Shown: positions 50,466 through 59,440 of the stretch, one piece after another | Numbering within the stretch: position 1 is the stretch's first letter | How the letters are laid out: each line of letters starts with the position of its first letter | Assembly (NCBI RefSeq): GCF_000429445.1 | Contig: NZ_AUBW01000016.1 | Location: 62,001 to 126,000, forward strand | Source of the DNA: Algoriphagus terrigena DSM 22685 | Lineage (GTDB): Bacteria > Bacteroidota > Bacteroidia > Cytophagales > Cyclobacteriaceae | Direction of reading: 5' to 3' | DNA length: 64,000 nucleotides | Program-made: the position numbers and the translations under genes | The notes under the pieces: model-generated | Database searches by the model: none | Told to the model about the DNA's origin: nothing | The model's input: only the letters and a program-made list of their open reading frames with translations

Positions 50466-51028
50466 ACTTGGTTTTTGAAGTAGGTCACCTTTTGACTGTA
50501 CGCAGCCTCGTCGTCAAACATCGATAGATAGTAATAGGCGCCCTCGACCACTATAAAAATCTGCTCGGCAAGTACAGCAGTGTCTTTCCCCTCCATCTCC
50601 TTATTCTTGTCCAGAATCTCCTTCAGTGATTCTCTCAGTTTCTCGTGGAGGATCCGGTATTCCTTTTTTATTTTATCATTTCTGAAAATCAACGCATAGC
50701 AACTGTAGAAAACCCCATCATCGAAAAGTAGATTCCAATTCCTCGAGAAAAGCGTCTCCACAATCAGGGAGGCATCTACGCTTTCGTTTTGCTCCAGGTC
50801 CTTGATGATGGGCTGATAGATCAGCAGGTATTTCTCCAGGATGTAATCAATCAAATTTGATATCAGAATTTCCCTGGTCGGGAAATAATGCATGATCAAA
50901 CTGGGAGGCATATCGAGATGTTTTCCAATCTTGGCAATCGAGGTGTTTTCCAATCCATTGACAATGGAGAGGTTATAAAACCCTTCGACGATCTCGCGTT
51001 TCCTTGCAGTGGAGATTCTCTCTTTCAT
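50426..51028 (-). CDS. TetR/AcrR family transcriptional regulator
   Basis: A 200-aa repressor-type protein. The N-terminal helix-turn-helix is ARKREIVEGFYNLSIVNGLENTSIAKIGKHLDMPPSLIMHYFPTREILISNLIDYI, with the TetR signature (GLENTSIAKIGKHLDMPPSLIMHYF). The C-terminal ligand/dimer domain is diverged. It is divergent from the metallophosphoesterase gene with a 347-bp gap that contains an operator-like inverted repeat (51228-51249); a near-identical copy is in front of susC. Likely target is this locus; the ligand is unknown. Confidence 0.92.
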   Translation of the reverse strand: MKERISTARKREIVEGFYNLSIVNGLENTSIAKIGKHLDMPPSLIMHYFPTREILISNLIDYILEKYLLIYQPIIKDLEQNESVDASLIVETLFSRNWNLLFDDGVFYSCYALIFRNDKIKKEYRILHEKLRESLKEILDKNKEMEGKDTAVLAEQIFIVVEGAYYYLSMFDDEAAYSQKVTYFKNQVYDLLRKKEAQLL

Positions 51029-51055
51029 TTCATCTGTTTATAATTTTTTCTCAAA

Positions 51056-51152
51056 GGCCATATAGCCTGTCCCGTCCGCCGCCGCGGATCGGGAGAATCT
51101 CGCATGGCAAAGATTCATCCCATTGTGTGACGCTTGCAACATGCTCGATTTC
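51056..51152. repeat. Interspersed hairpin repeat, copy B
   Basis: Same element as at 6257-6349, with the shared blocks GGCCATATAGCCTGTCCCG, CGGGAGAATCTCGC, GTGTGACG and ATGCTCGATTTC. The hairpin arm here is longer and GC-rich (CCCG...CGGG enclosing GCCGCCGCGG). It lies 28 bp upstream of the tetR start, in the same orientation as copy A, so it would be in the tetR leader or promoter. Confidence 0.75.
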
Positions 51153-51211
51153 TTTTGATTTGATAATACAAGTTTAACCTTGATTTTTTGTATTTTTTAG
51201 GGCTTCGTCCC

Positions 51212-51227
51212 TATATTTCGAAATATA
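51212..51227. promoter_or_regulatory. 16-bp perfect palindrome abutting the TetR-type operator
   Basis: TATATTTCGAAATATA is fully self-complementary and ends exactly where the operator-like repeat (51228) starts. A separate small hairpin, TAGGG/CCCTA (51198-51213), overlaps its left edge. It may be a second protein-binding site or part of the promoter architecture. Confidence 0.5.
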
Positions 51228-51249
51228 ATATTGAATGAGTGTTCAATAT
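51228..51249. promoter_or_regulatory. TetR-type operator, site 1 (tetR/phosphoesterase gap)
   Basis: ATATTGAA-N6-TTCAATAT, an 8-bp perfect inverted repeat around TGAGTG. The 25-bp stretch 51226-51250 differs from site 2 by one base, and the spacing and symmetry fit a TetR-family dimer. It lies 180 bp upstream of the tetR start and 126 bp upstream of the phosphoesterase start. Confidence 0.72.
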
Positions 51250-51375
51250 ATTTACAGAAATCCGGTATTCAAATCTTTTCCTTTTCTTTTAAAGAATTAT
51301 TTCTCGGGAAAGTATCGGTTTACCTAATAAAATTACGAATCGCCTGATTTTTCATCTGAAAACATCTATTAGAGC

Positions 51376-52263
51376 ATGAAGAGAAGAGAATTTTTCGGCA
51401 AAGCCGGAGCGGCGACAAGTGCCTTTTTGGCCTCTGGAGCCACTTTCGCTGAAAGCGAGGAGAGAAAAGCCCCGCTGAAAGTCGCCCATATTACTGACGT
51501 CCATATCCGCCCTGAAGAAAATGTCCCCGCAAGAGCTATCGCCTGGCTGAAGAAGGTAAAGTCGCACCAGCCGGACTTCTTTCTGAACGGCGGAGACTCC
51601 ATCAACGATGCCTCCTATGACGGGGTGAGCAGGGAGCGGACGCTCGAGCAATGGGAAGCTTGGGATGAGTTTCGTGGGCAGATCTCCGACTTTGAGGTCT
51701 ATAGCTGCATCGGGAACCATGATTCGTGGTGGGATGTAGCTGACAAGGCGGATGAAATGTATGGTAAGCCCTACGTTGTCAAGAGATTGGAGATCCCCGC
51801 CACCTACTACAGTTTTGACAAGGGCAATTGGCACTTCGTCATCATCGACGGAAATCACGAGGGAATCAGCCTCGGATCCGAGCAAATGGAATGGCTCAAA
51901 AATGACTTGGAAGCTTTGGCGCCGAATACTCCTACTTTGATCATGTCTCATTTCCCGATCACTTCCGTCACAGATGCTCTGGTAGGCGGACAGCATAAGG
52001 ATCACAGAGAATTGAAGGCCTTGTTCTACACCCACAGAGATAAAGTCAAGGTCTGTCTGAGCGGGCATCAGCACATGTTGGATCGCGCGTGGTACAACGG
52101 CGTTGACTATTTCTGCAACGGTTCGTTGAGTGGATTTTGGTGGGGCGAGGGAGACGAGCAATCGGCTGGAAAACAATATTATCTGGAAACCCCTCCGGGT
52201 TATGCGATCCTTGAGCTTTTCGAAGACGGAGAGGTGAAAAACACCTACTACCCACTCGCTTAA
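51376..52263 (+). CDS. Metallophosphoesterase (calcineurin-like), Tat-exported
   Basis: A 295-aa hydrolase of phosphomonoesters or diesters. The N-terminus KRREFFGKAGAA then a hydrophobic run is a twin-arginine signal. The two-metal site is complete: D41 and H43 in HITDVHIRP, D74 in NGGDSIND, N114-H115 in CIGNHDSWWD, the His in IMSHFPI and GHQH near 230. The length is normal. A TetR-type operator lies 126 bp upstream, and the SusC/SusD and phosphodiesterase genes follow downstream, separated by a terminator and a second operator. Substrate unknown. Confidence 0.9.
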   Translation: MKRREFFGKAGAATSAFLASGATFAESEERKAPLKVAHITDVHIRPEENVPARAIAWLKKVKSHQPDFFLNGGDSINDASYDGVSRERTLEQWEAWDEFRGQISDFEVYSCIGNHDSWWDVADKADEMYGKPYVVKRLEIPATYYSFDKGNWHFVIIDGNHEGISLGSEQMEWLKNDLEALAPNTPTLIMSHFPITSVTDALVGGQHKDHRELKALFYTHRDKVKVCLSGHQHMLDRAWYNGVDYFCNGSLSGFWWGEGDEQSAGKQYYLETPPGYAILELFEDGEVKNTYYPLA

Positions 52264-52318
52264 TAAATGTCAAACGAACTGGTTTAGGAATTTTTTTTAT
52301 AAATCTTAGACAAACGGC

Positions 52319-52390
52319 GGGTGCAGGGTGGTCTGGAAGGCTTGCAAAAAGTGAAGTTCTTAAAAATTCCCCCTGCACCCGTCCTTTTTT
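52319..52390 (+). terminator. Terminator with a very large loop after the phosphoesterase gene
   Basis: GGGTGCAGGG (52319-52328) pairs perfectly with CCCTGCACCC (52371-52380), plus three flanking pairs, and a T6 run follows. The 42-nt loop is far bigger than in a usual terminator; a GGAA/TTCC pair may close part of it. It lies 55 bp past the stop codon. The rest of the 352-bp gap to susC is AT-rich and holds operator site 2. Confidence 0.72.
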
Positions 52391-52525
52391 CTTGAAAAAG
52401 CCAGCGTGTTACGTCCATTTTATTTTTTGGTGAATTCGCTACTGCCCACTTTATGAGAATATTATCTGGCAGTTAAATCCTTATTTATTCCTTAAATCTA
52501 TTTTTTTATTCAAATACAGTATTTA

Positions 52526-52547
52526 ATATTGAATGAATGTTCAATAT
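52526..52547. promoter_or_regulatory. TetR-type operator, site 2 (in front of susC)
   Basis: ATATTGAA-N6-TTCAATAT with spacer TGAATG; 24 of 25 bases identical to site 1 (51226-51250). It lies 68 bp upstream of the susC start. A TAATATTG sequence at its left edge is one mismatch from the TAnnTTTG -7 box, so the operator may overlap the promoter. Confidence 0.75.
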
Positions 52548-52615
52548 AAATTTCAACCCATACTCCCTCAACTCTCCGCTTGCCGAGGTTTTGGGAAGTG
52601 TTAACCTTAACCACT

Positions 52616-55600
52616 ATGAAACAAAATCTACAAGATCAGCGCCCGCCGGGTTCTGGATTTAGGAGGCTTGGGCTTCTCCTGATGTTGGCAATGTTTTTTG
52701 CCACTCAATCCATGGGACAATCCGTGGTCAAAGGAGTGGTGTCAGACCCCTCTGGAATGGGAATTCCGGGAGTGTCCGTTTTGGAAAAAAACACCCAAAA
52801 TGGAGTAATCACAGGAGTGAATGGTGAATTCACCATTCAGGTAGCCAACCCCAATTCGGCGTTGCTTTTTTCATTTATCGGCTACGAAACGCTCGAATAT
52901 TTACTGGACGGCCAAACCTCCCTTGAGATTCAACTGTCCGAGGAGGAAACGATGCTGGAGCAAGTGGTCGTCGTAGGCTACGGAACCCAGAAAAAGATCA
53001 ATGTAACCGGCGCAGTGGACCAGATTTCGGGCGATCAGTTGATCGACCGTCCCGTTGCCAACCTGGTTCAGGGACTTCAAGGAGTCAGCCCGGGATTGAA
53101 CATCACCTACCTAGGCGGGAAGCCCGGCACGGTGCCCAACATCAACATCCGAGGATTCACTTCTATCAATGGCGGCGGCCCGCTGATCGTGATTGACGGA
53201 GTAGCGGGGAGCAATGATGACCTCCTGAGATTGAACCCTGCAGATATCGAATCCTACTCTGTACTGAGAGATGCGGCATCGGCAGCCATCTATGGTGCAA
53301 GGGCGGCATTTGGAGTTATTTTAATTACCACCAAAAGGGGACAGGAAGGCAAACAAAAAATCACCTACAACAATTATTTCGCCTGGGGAAAACCGACCGT
53401 GCTCCCTGAACCGGTGACCGATCCGTATATTTTTTCACGAGTACTGGAAACCTCCACCAACAATACCCCTTGGGATTATGTGAACTACAACGACGCGCAC
53501 TATCAGTGGGCGAAGGAACGGTCCGAAGATCCCTCGATCGAAGATACCCGCTTAAATCCGACCAACCCGGATCTGTGGGCCTACATGGGCAGCAACGACT
53601 GGTATGACTACTTTTTCAACTCGGCTTCTTTTTCGATGAACCACAGCTTGTCCATCAGCGGTAGCAGCGGCGGCAAAAGCCCGGTGAGCTATTACGTCTC
53701 AGGAGACTACACCAATGAAAACGGGATGAACAAGCTGGCCGAAGACTATTGGGACAGGTATTCGATGCGGGCGAGAGTGACCGCCAATCCACTCAAATGG
53801 CTGAACGTGGACAACAATGTCAACATCTATCAAACCAAACGTGCAGATCCCTCCACCAGTCTCACCGACCTCTACTATCTCCGACCGACCGACGTCGCTG
53901 TCAATCCGGACGGAACTTGGGCTAACACCGACGCCGGAAGACTAGCCGGAAGGCTGACTGACGGTGGCAAAAATCAGGAGACCATGTTTGGTTTTCACAA
54001 TATCCTGAGAAATACCGCCACCTTTTTAAATGGCGATTTGACCTTCAATGCCAACGCAAGTTTCAAGAGAGAGCAATGGAAATACCATCGTGACGTGACC
54101 AAATTCCAGGTTGGCTATGGTCCGGAGGATATTCGGTTTGAAGGTGGAGACGGATCGGTCATGGAGCGAAACGGCGACCTTTCAGATGTCATCTTTGACC
54201 TGTATGGACGATATGGCAAGACGATAGGTGACCATACTTTTGGCATTTTGGGAGGATACAATCAGCAAAGCTATACCTACAGCTCCGTACAGGCCGAAAA
54301 GCGGGTGCTGATATCTTCTTCCCTGCCCTATATCGGCTTGACTACAGGGGATGCTTTTGTCACCCCAACTTATAGCACCTATGCCACCCGAAGCTTCTTC
54401 GGCAGAGCTAACTATACGTTCAAAAACCGCTATATCTTCGAATTGAACGGGAGATACGATGGTTCATCGCGATTCCCTTCCGCTTCCCGTTGGGGTTTCT
54501 TCCCTTCCGTGTCGGGTTCTTGGCTGATGATGGATGAGCAGTTCTTCTCCGGCTTGACCAATGTCATCTCCACCTTCAAACTCCGCGCTTCCTACGGTGG
54601 ATTGGGCAATCAAAACGTGAGCGATTTCGGTTATTTACAGACCTTGCCGACCGGTTTGTCCAGCTATCTGATCAACGGAAACAGACAAACCGTCATTACG
54701 TCGTCCCCTTCTCTGGCTGTGGATCCCAATTTTTATACTTGGGAAGAAGTAGTCACCAGCAACTTCGGCTTGGACTTCGGTCTGGCGAATGACAAGATCA
54801 TCGGTGCTTTCGATTACTTCATTCGCGACACCAAAGGAATGCTGACCGACCCGGTGGAACTTCCAGGGGTCTTGGGCACCAGTCCTCCCAAGCAAAATGC
54901 GGCGGATCTGAGAACCAAGGGATTTGAAGTTTCGGTAGAATACCGGGACAACTTTGGAAGCACTTCTAATCCGATCAATTTTGGAATGAAGCTGATTCTA
55001 TCCGATTCAAGATCCCAGATCACCAGATTTCAAAATGAGCAAAACCTGCTGTCTAACTACCGGGAAGGACAATACATCGGTGAGATGTGGGGCTTGGTCA
55101 GCGACGGGCTTTTCCAAACTGAAGACGAAATCGCCGCTTTGGATCAATCCGCGATTGTTCCCTGGGGAGCTTTGGATGTCGTGCCTGGATGGCCAAAATA
55201 TGTCGATCTGAACAATGACGGAAAGATCGAAAAAGGGCTTTCTACAGATGATCCGAAAGATCTGCAACTCATCGGCAACACCAGCGCCCGCTACCGATAC
55301 GGAGCCAATTTCGACATCTCGATGAAGGGATTTGACTTGTCGATCTTCCTGCAGGGCGTGGCCAAAAAAGACTACTACCCAAGACACTACCTGTATTGGG
55401 GACCTTATCAGCAACCGTATGCCAATGTGTATCCGTGGAACCTGGACTTCTACAGAGCCGAGGCCGATGGCGCGGATCTGATAGCACAGCATTCCCAGTC
55501 CTACATCGATGCAGGATTGGCGGATGCAAATACCGATTCCTTCTACCCGGTAATGCAGTCTTGGCTCGCCGACGCCAACTACGGTGGTGGTCTGGACATC

Positions 55601-55849
55601 CCGCAAACCCGCTACCTACTCAGCGGAGCCTATCTAAGAGTCAAAAACGTCACCCTAGGCTACACTTTTCCGGAAGCCTTGACCAACCGAATCAAGGTCA
55701 CGAGGATCAGAGTATTTGCCTCCGGCGAAAACCTGTTTGAGTTTTCTTCCATCAAAAAGTTTGTAGATCCCGAAGCCATCAATGACGGCTACGGCTGGGC
55801 GTATCCGTTCCAGCGCAAGTATTCCTTTGGGGTAAACATTGATCTCTAA
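52616..55849 (+). CDS. susC: SusC/RagA-type TonB-linked outer-membrane protein
   Basis: A 1077-aa importer that works with the SusD lipoprotein downstream. I start at 52616, the ATG that leads into a signal peptide (hydrophobic FRRLGLLLMLAMFFATQSMGQ). The CarboxypepD_reg-like domain (VKGVVSDPSGMGIPGVSVLEK) and the plug (VVVVGYGTQKKINVTGAVDQISG, GVSPGLNITYLGG, LIVIDGVAGS, AASAAIYGARAAFGVILITTKRG) are complete and match the family; the barrel ends KYSFGVNIDL. Operator site 2 is 68 bp upstream. Substrate cannot be read; the phosphatase-type neighbours suggest a phosphorylated compound. Confidence 0.95.
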   Translation: MKQNLQDQRPPGSGFRRLGLLLMLAMFFATQSMGQSVVKGVVSDPSGMGIPGVSVLEKNTQNGVITGVNGEFTIQVANPNSALLFSFIGYETLEYLLDGQTSLEIQLSEEETMLEQVVVVGYGTQKKINVTGAVDQISGDQLIDRPVANLVQGLQGVSPGLNITYLGGKPGTVPNINIRGFTSINGGGPLIVIDGVAGSNDDLLRLNPADIESYSVLRDAASAAIYGARAAFGVILITTKRGQEGKQKITYNNYFAWGKPTVLPEPVTDPYIFSRVLETSTNNTPWDYVNYNDAHYQWAKERSEDPSIEDTRLNPTNPDLWAYMGSNDWYDYFFNSASFSMNHSLSISGSSGGKSPVSYYVSGDYTNENGMNKLAEDYWDRYSMRARVTANPLKWLNVDNNVNIYQTKRADPSTSLTDLYYLRPTDVAVNPDGTWANTDAGRLAGRLTDGGKNQETMFGFHNILRNTATFLNGDLTFNANASFKREQWKYHRDVTKFQVGYGPEDIRFEGGDGSVMERNGDLSDVIFDLYGRYGKTIGDHTFGILGGYNQQSYTYSSVQAEKRVLISSSLPYIGLTTGDAFVTPTYSTYATRSFFGRANYTFKNRYIFELNGRYDGSSRFPSASRWGFFPSVSGSWLMMDEQFFSGLTNVISTFKLRASYGGLGNQNVSDFGYLQTLPTGLSSYLINGNRQTVITSSPSLAVDPNFYTWEEVVTSNFGLDFGLANDKIIGAFDYFIRDTKGMLTDPVELPGVLGTSPPKQNAADLRTKGFEVSVEYRDNFGSTSNPINFGMKLILSDSRSQITRFQNEQNLLSNYREGQYIGEMWGLVSDGLFQTEDEIAALDQSAIVPWGALDVVPGWPKYVDLNNDGKIEKGLSTDDPKDLQLIGNTSARYRYGANFDISMKGFDLSIFLQGVAKKDYYPRHYLYWGPYQQPYANVYPWNLDFYRAEADGADLIAQHSQSYIDAGLADANTDSFYPVMQSWLADANYGGGLDIPQTRYLLSGAYLRVKNVTLGYTFPEALTNRIKVTRIRVFASGENLFEFSSIKKFVDPEAINDGYGWAYPFQRKYSFGVNIDL

Positions 55850-55867
55850 TCTCAACAAAGCATCATC

Positions 55868-57664
55868 ATGAAAGCGAAAAATTATATAGCAATCATCGGA
55901 ACAGTCCTCGCATTGGCGTCCTGTCAGGAGGACTTCATGGATCGATATCCACAGACTTCAATCGCTCCGGAGGCGTTTTTCAAAACTGAGGAAGACCTTC
56001 AGTTGTATGTCAATGGCTTGATCTCAATGCCCGGAATGGGAAACTACCTGGGAGACCAAAGCAGTGACAACATGGCGACTACGGGAGCCATCGAGATCAA
56101 AAATATCATGACCGGAACACCTTCTTCTCAGACGGTCACCGGTGGTTGGGATTGGGCCCGGCTCCGAAACATCAACTATTTCTTGGACAATTACCAAAAC
56201 GCGGTCGCTCCAGATGACGCGGTCAATCACTTTGTGGGTTTGGCCAGATACTACCGGGCACAGTTTTACTTTGGAATGGTCAAAAGATACTCCGATGTGC
56301 CCTGGTATGAGACGACTTTGAGCCCCACAGATGAGGACTTGTATAAGACCCAGGATTCCAGGGAAGTGGTCATGACCAATATCATGGCGGATCTGGCGTT
56401 TGCCGCCGAGCATGTGAGAGAAAGCGTCCCCCTAGGCACTCCGACGGTATGGGCTGTGAAGGCATTTTACGCTCGGGTTGCACTCTATGAAGGAACGTAT
56501 CGAAAATACCACTCCGAATTGGGCTTGGGCGGTACTGCAGCCGAGTTTTTACAGACCGCCGTCACACAGGCCCAAGACCTCGTCGACTCTGGCAAATTCT
56601 CAATTTACAGCACTGGAAATACTGCAAATGACTATGCGACGCTCTTCAACAGTACGAATCTCGTCGGCAACCCCGAGGTAATCTTGGTCAATGCCTATGA
56701 CGTCAACAAGGACCGAAGCAGCGACAACAACACCGGAATCTTTGGGGACTACGAGCAGTCGCCATCGAGGGACATGATCATGTCCTACCTGATGGCTGAT
56801 GGGACTCCCTATACCGATCTGGAAAACTTCAGGACGAAGGGATTTGTTGAAGAGTTTCAAGATCGGGATCCCAGATTGATGCAAACCATGGCCTATCCCG
56901 GCTGGATCAGAGAGCCAAATGCTACTCCATACATCCAGACGCTGAGCAAGAACTTCACCGGCTATCACCAACTGAAAGGGTACAAGAACACCACGGATAA
57001 TATCCAACGTGCCAGTGTCGACTTCCCGGTCTACCGTTTTGCGGAGATATTGCTGATTCTGGCGGAGGCAAAGGCCGAACTGGAAGTGCTGACTCAGTCC
57101 GATCTCGACATGACCGTAAATCGACTGAGATCCAGAGCAGGAATGCCCCCGCTCTCTCTCACAGAAGCCAACGCCAATCCGGACGACTTCCAAGCCGCCA
57201 AATATCCGAATCTTGGCGGATCAAATCTGGGGACCCTACTCGAAATCAGGAGGGAACGTAGGGTCGAACTGGCAATGGAAGGCTATCGATACGATGACCT
57301 GATGCGCTGGAACGCAGGCAAACTCCTTGAAGTGATCCCTCAGGGAATGTATTTCGCAGGCTTGGGAAAATATGACATGACCGGAGACGGAATCGAAGAC
57401 ATCATCTTGGTGGATCAGGATTCAAGCATTCCGGTAGGCGATGCCAAAGAGAAAAACAGCCTCGGAGTGACGCTGATCTATTACAAGGCAGGTTTGATCA
57501 CTGACAATGTAGACGTGTTCCTGGAAAACGGAGAAGACGGAGGCAATATGGTCACAGAGACCAAAGCCAGAAACTTCGTCGAACCCAAATATTACTATCG
57601 TCCTGTTCCCATGCAGCAGATGGTCTTGAACCCAAATCTGGTTCAGATCTTTGGATGGGAATAG
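55868..57664 (+). CDS. susD: SusD/RagB-type surface lipoprotein
   Basis: A 598-aa substrate-binding lipoprotein (signal ending ALASC, Cys19) that sits on top of the SusC barrel. The N-terminus EDFMDRYPQTSIAPEAFFKTEEDLQLYVNGL and the C-terminal domain VDFPVYRFAEILLILAEAKAELEVLTQSDLDMTVNRLRSRAGMPPLS are classic. LLEIRRERRVELAMEGYRYDDLMRWNAGKLL is the TPR-like tail signature. It starts 18 bp after susC, so the pair is one operon. The next gene lies 129 bp further. Confidence 0.95.
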   Translation: MKAKNYIAIIGTVLALASCQEDFMDRYPQTSIAPEAFFKTEEDLQLYVNGLISMPGMGNYLGDQSSDNMATTGAIEIKNIMTGTPSSQTVTGGWDWARLRNINYFLDNYQNAVAPDDAVNHFVGLARYYRAQFYFGMVKRYSDVPWYETTLSPTDEDLYKTQDSREVVMTNIMADLAFAAEHVRESVPLGTPTVWAVKAFYARVALYEGTYRKYHSELGLGGTAAEFLQTAVTQAQDLVDSGKFSIYSTGNTANDYATLFNSTNLVGNPEVILVNAYDVNKDRSSDNNTGIFGDYEQSPSRDMIMSYLMADGTPYTDLENFRTKGFVEEFQDRDPRLMQTMAYPGWIREPNATPYIQTLSKNFTGYHQLKGYKNTTDNIQRASVDFPVYRFAEILLILAEAKAELEVLTQSDLDMTVNRLRSRAGMPPLSLTEANANPDDFQAAKYPNLGGSNLGTLLEIRRERRVELAMEGYRYDDLMRWNAGKLLEVIPQGMYFAGLGKYDMTGDGIEDIILVDQDSSIPVGDAKEKNSLGVTLIYYKAGLITDNVDVFLENGEDGGNMVTETKARNFVEPKYYYRPVPMQQMVLNPNLVQIFGWE

Positions 57665-57793
57665 ATAGGTTGAGTAGGTTGAGGCCGGTGGTCTTGAGTA
57701 AAATCCAAGATCGCTGGCTTCGATTTTAGTAGCTTAGACCAACCAACGCATCCTTTACATTCTCCCTTCGGGAACAAATTCTTTTGATTCAGC

Positions 57794-59020
57794 ATGAAAA
57801 AAACGTTACTCGCTCTAGCCCTTGGATTTCTTCTATTTCCCGCTGTGGCTCAGACTAAAGCCAAAAAAGCAATTTTTATCATCGTTGACGGAATCCCGGC
57901 TGACGTCGTGGATTCAGTTCCGACACCCAATATCGACCAAATCGCAAAGGTCGGCGGCTTCACCACAGCGGTCATGGGAGGAGACGTGGGCACCTATAGC
58001 CAAACGCCAACAATCTCAGCGGTCGGATACAATTCGATGCTGACGGGAGTTTGGGCCAACAAACACAACGTCTGGGGAAACGGAATCGAAGATCCGAACT
58101 ACCAGTACTGGACGATCTTTAGAGCTTTCAAAGAAGCAAATCCCGGTAAAAAGACCGCAATCTTCTCGACCTGGCTGGACAATCGTACCAAACTGCTGGG
58201 CGACAAATTACCGCAAACGGGTCACTTCTCTCCTGACTACTACTTTGATGGGTTTGAATTGGACACGGTGAATTTTCCACCTCAAAAAGACCGGTCACAT
58301 TTTCACCTCATCGACGAAACCGTCTCCAAAGAAGCCGCAAGATATATTCATGAAAAGGCGCCCGATCTCTCCTGGATGTATCTCGAGTACTCCGACGACA
58401 TGGGGCATACCTACGGCAACAGCCCCCAGATGATCGACGGGCTGAAGAAAGCCGATATTCAAATCGGCAGAGTCTGGGAAGCGATTCAATACCGGGAAAA
58501 GAACTTTGACGAAGATTGGCTGATCGTCATCACCACCGATCACGGCAGAACTGCAGACGGATTCGGACACGGTGGACACAGCGAAAGAGAGCGGACGATC
58601 TGGATCGCGACCAATGGCAAAAACCTGAATTCCCATTTCGAGGACTCACCGGAGATGGTGGATATTTTCCCGAGTGTTGCCCACCACCTTGGCTTGGAAA
58701 TCCCCAAAAGTCAGGCGATGGAACTGGACGGAGCTTCCTTCATCGGACCAATTGATGCGGTGGATTTGAAGGCAGAACTGACGGATGGAAACTTCAAATT
58801 GACCTGGAAATCCTACTCAACGGGGCAAACGGGAAGAGTCTGGATCACTGCTACCAACCACTTTAAATCCCGCGGCTTGGACAACTATTCGCTGATGGGT
58901 GAGGTAAAACTGGAAGAGGGATCGGCTACCTTCTCCACCAAAGGAATGGAATCAGACTTTTATAAAGTGGTGTTGGAGACTCCCGCTGGGTACCTGAACT
59001 ATTGGATTGTCAACGATTAA
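57794..59020 (+). CDS. Alkaline phosphatase superfamily protein, nucleotide pyrophosphatase-like
   Basis: A 408-aa exported enzyme (signal MKKTLLALALGFLLFPAVAQ). The fold is type I phosphodiesterase/nucleotide pyrophosphatase: IFIIVDGIPADV (metal Asp), a nucleophile region TPTISAVGYNSMLTG, then YLEYSDDMGHTYGNS (metal Asp/His), TTDHGRTADGFGHGGHSERE (Asp-His metal pair and His). A C-terminal beta domain (about 320-408) is extra. It probably hydrolyses phosphodiesters such as nucleotide sugars or phospholipid headgroups. It is downstream of susCD in the same direction and is likely part of the same regulon, though 129 bp separates them. Confidence 0.87.
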   Translation: MKKTLLALALGFLLFPAVAQTKAKKAIFIIVDGIPADVVDSVPTPNIDQIAKVGGFTTAVMGGDVGTYSQTPTISAVGYNSMLTGVWANKHNVWGNGIEDPNYQYWTIFRAFKEANPGKKTAIFSTWLDNRTKLLGDKLPQTGHFSPDYYFDGFELDTVNFPPQKDRSHFHLIDETVSKEAARYIHEKAPDLSWMYLEYSDDMGHTYGNSPQMIDGLKKADIQIGRVWEAIQYREKNFDEDWLIVITTDHGRTADGFGHGGHSERERTIWIATNGKNLNSHFEDSPEMVDIFPSVAHHLGLEIPKSQAMELDGASFIGPIDAVDLKAELTDGNFKLTWKSYSTGQTGRVWITATNHFKSRGLDNYSLMGEVKLEEGSATFSTKGMESDFYKVVLETPAGYLNYWIVND

Positions 59021-59440
59021 TCAGGGATTATAAGCCCGATAGATCATCAAGAGCGCTACAGACGTCGAGAGACATAGGAGTATGATGGCCAGGATGGCTG
59101 CTACCGAGTAGCGGCTTTCCGGATAGCTGGACTTTAATCTGGCCATACTGACCCGGTGCTGACGCAGGGATAGGATCAAGACCGAAATGGCGATGCAATA
59201 CAGAATCAGGGCAAGTTCCCTGCCTGTGAACGATTCGAAAAGAGGCCTTTTCCCGGATTCCAAACGGTTGAAGAAAAACTCATAGACCCCGACCGCGATG
59301 GCTAAGATGGTCAGGGCTGTTCTGATCCAAGCCAGCTGCAAACGTTCAAAGGCAGTCCGCGTCCGCTCCAATTGGATCAGTTTCTTTGCATTTTTCTTGC
59401 GGGATTTTTCCAAATCCTCTTCTTCCAACAGATCAGCCAT
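59021..59440 (-). CDS. DUF202 (YidH-type) small membrane protein
   Basis: A 139-aa protein with a charged N-terminal coiled-coil-like stretch (about 5-25) and three membrane helices (about 36-55, 72-92 and 112-133). The segment LERTRTAFERLQLAWIRTALTILAIAVGVYEFFF matches the DUF202 signature (ERTxLAWIRT). Function of the family is unknown. Its stop codon directly abuts the stop of the convergent phosphodiesterase gene; no terminator is visible. Confidence 0.85.
   Translation of the reverse strand: MADLLEEEDLEKSRKKNAKKLIQLERTRTAFERLQLAWIRTALTILAIAVGVYEFFFNRLESGKRPLFESFTGRELALILYCIAISVLILSLRQHRVSMARLKSSYPESRYSVAAILAIILLCLSTSVALLMIYRAYNP

Noticed and set aside
51352..52176. 274-codon minus-strand frame over the phosphoesterase gene
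   Set aside because: The plus-strand frame carries all metal-binding motifs; the minus frame is a shadow.
55007..55606. 199-codon minus-strand frame over the susC gene
   Set aside because: Shadow of the SusC barrel frame.
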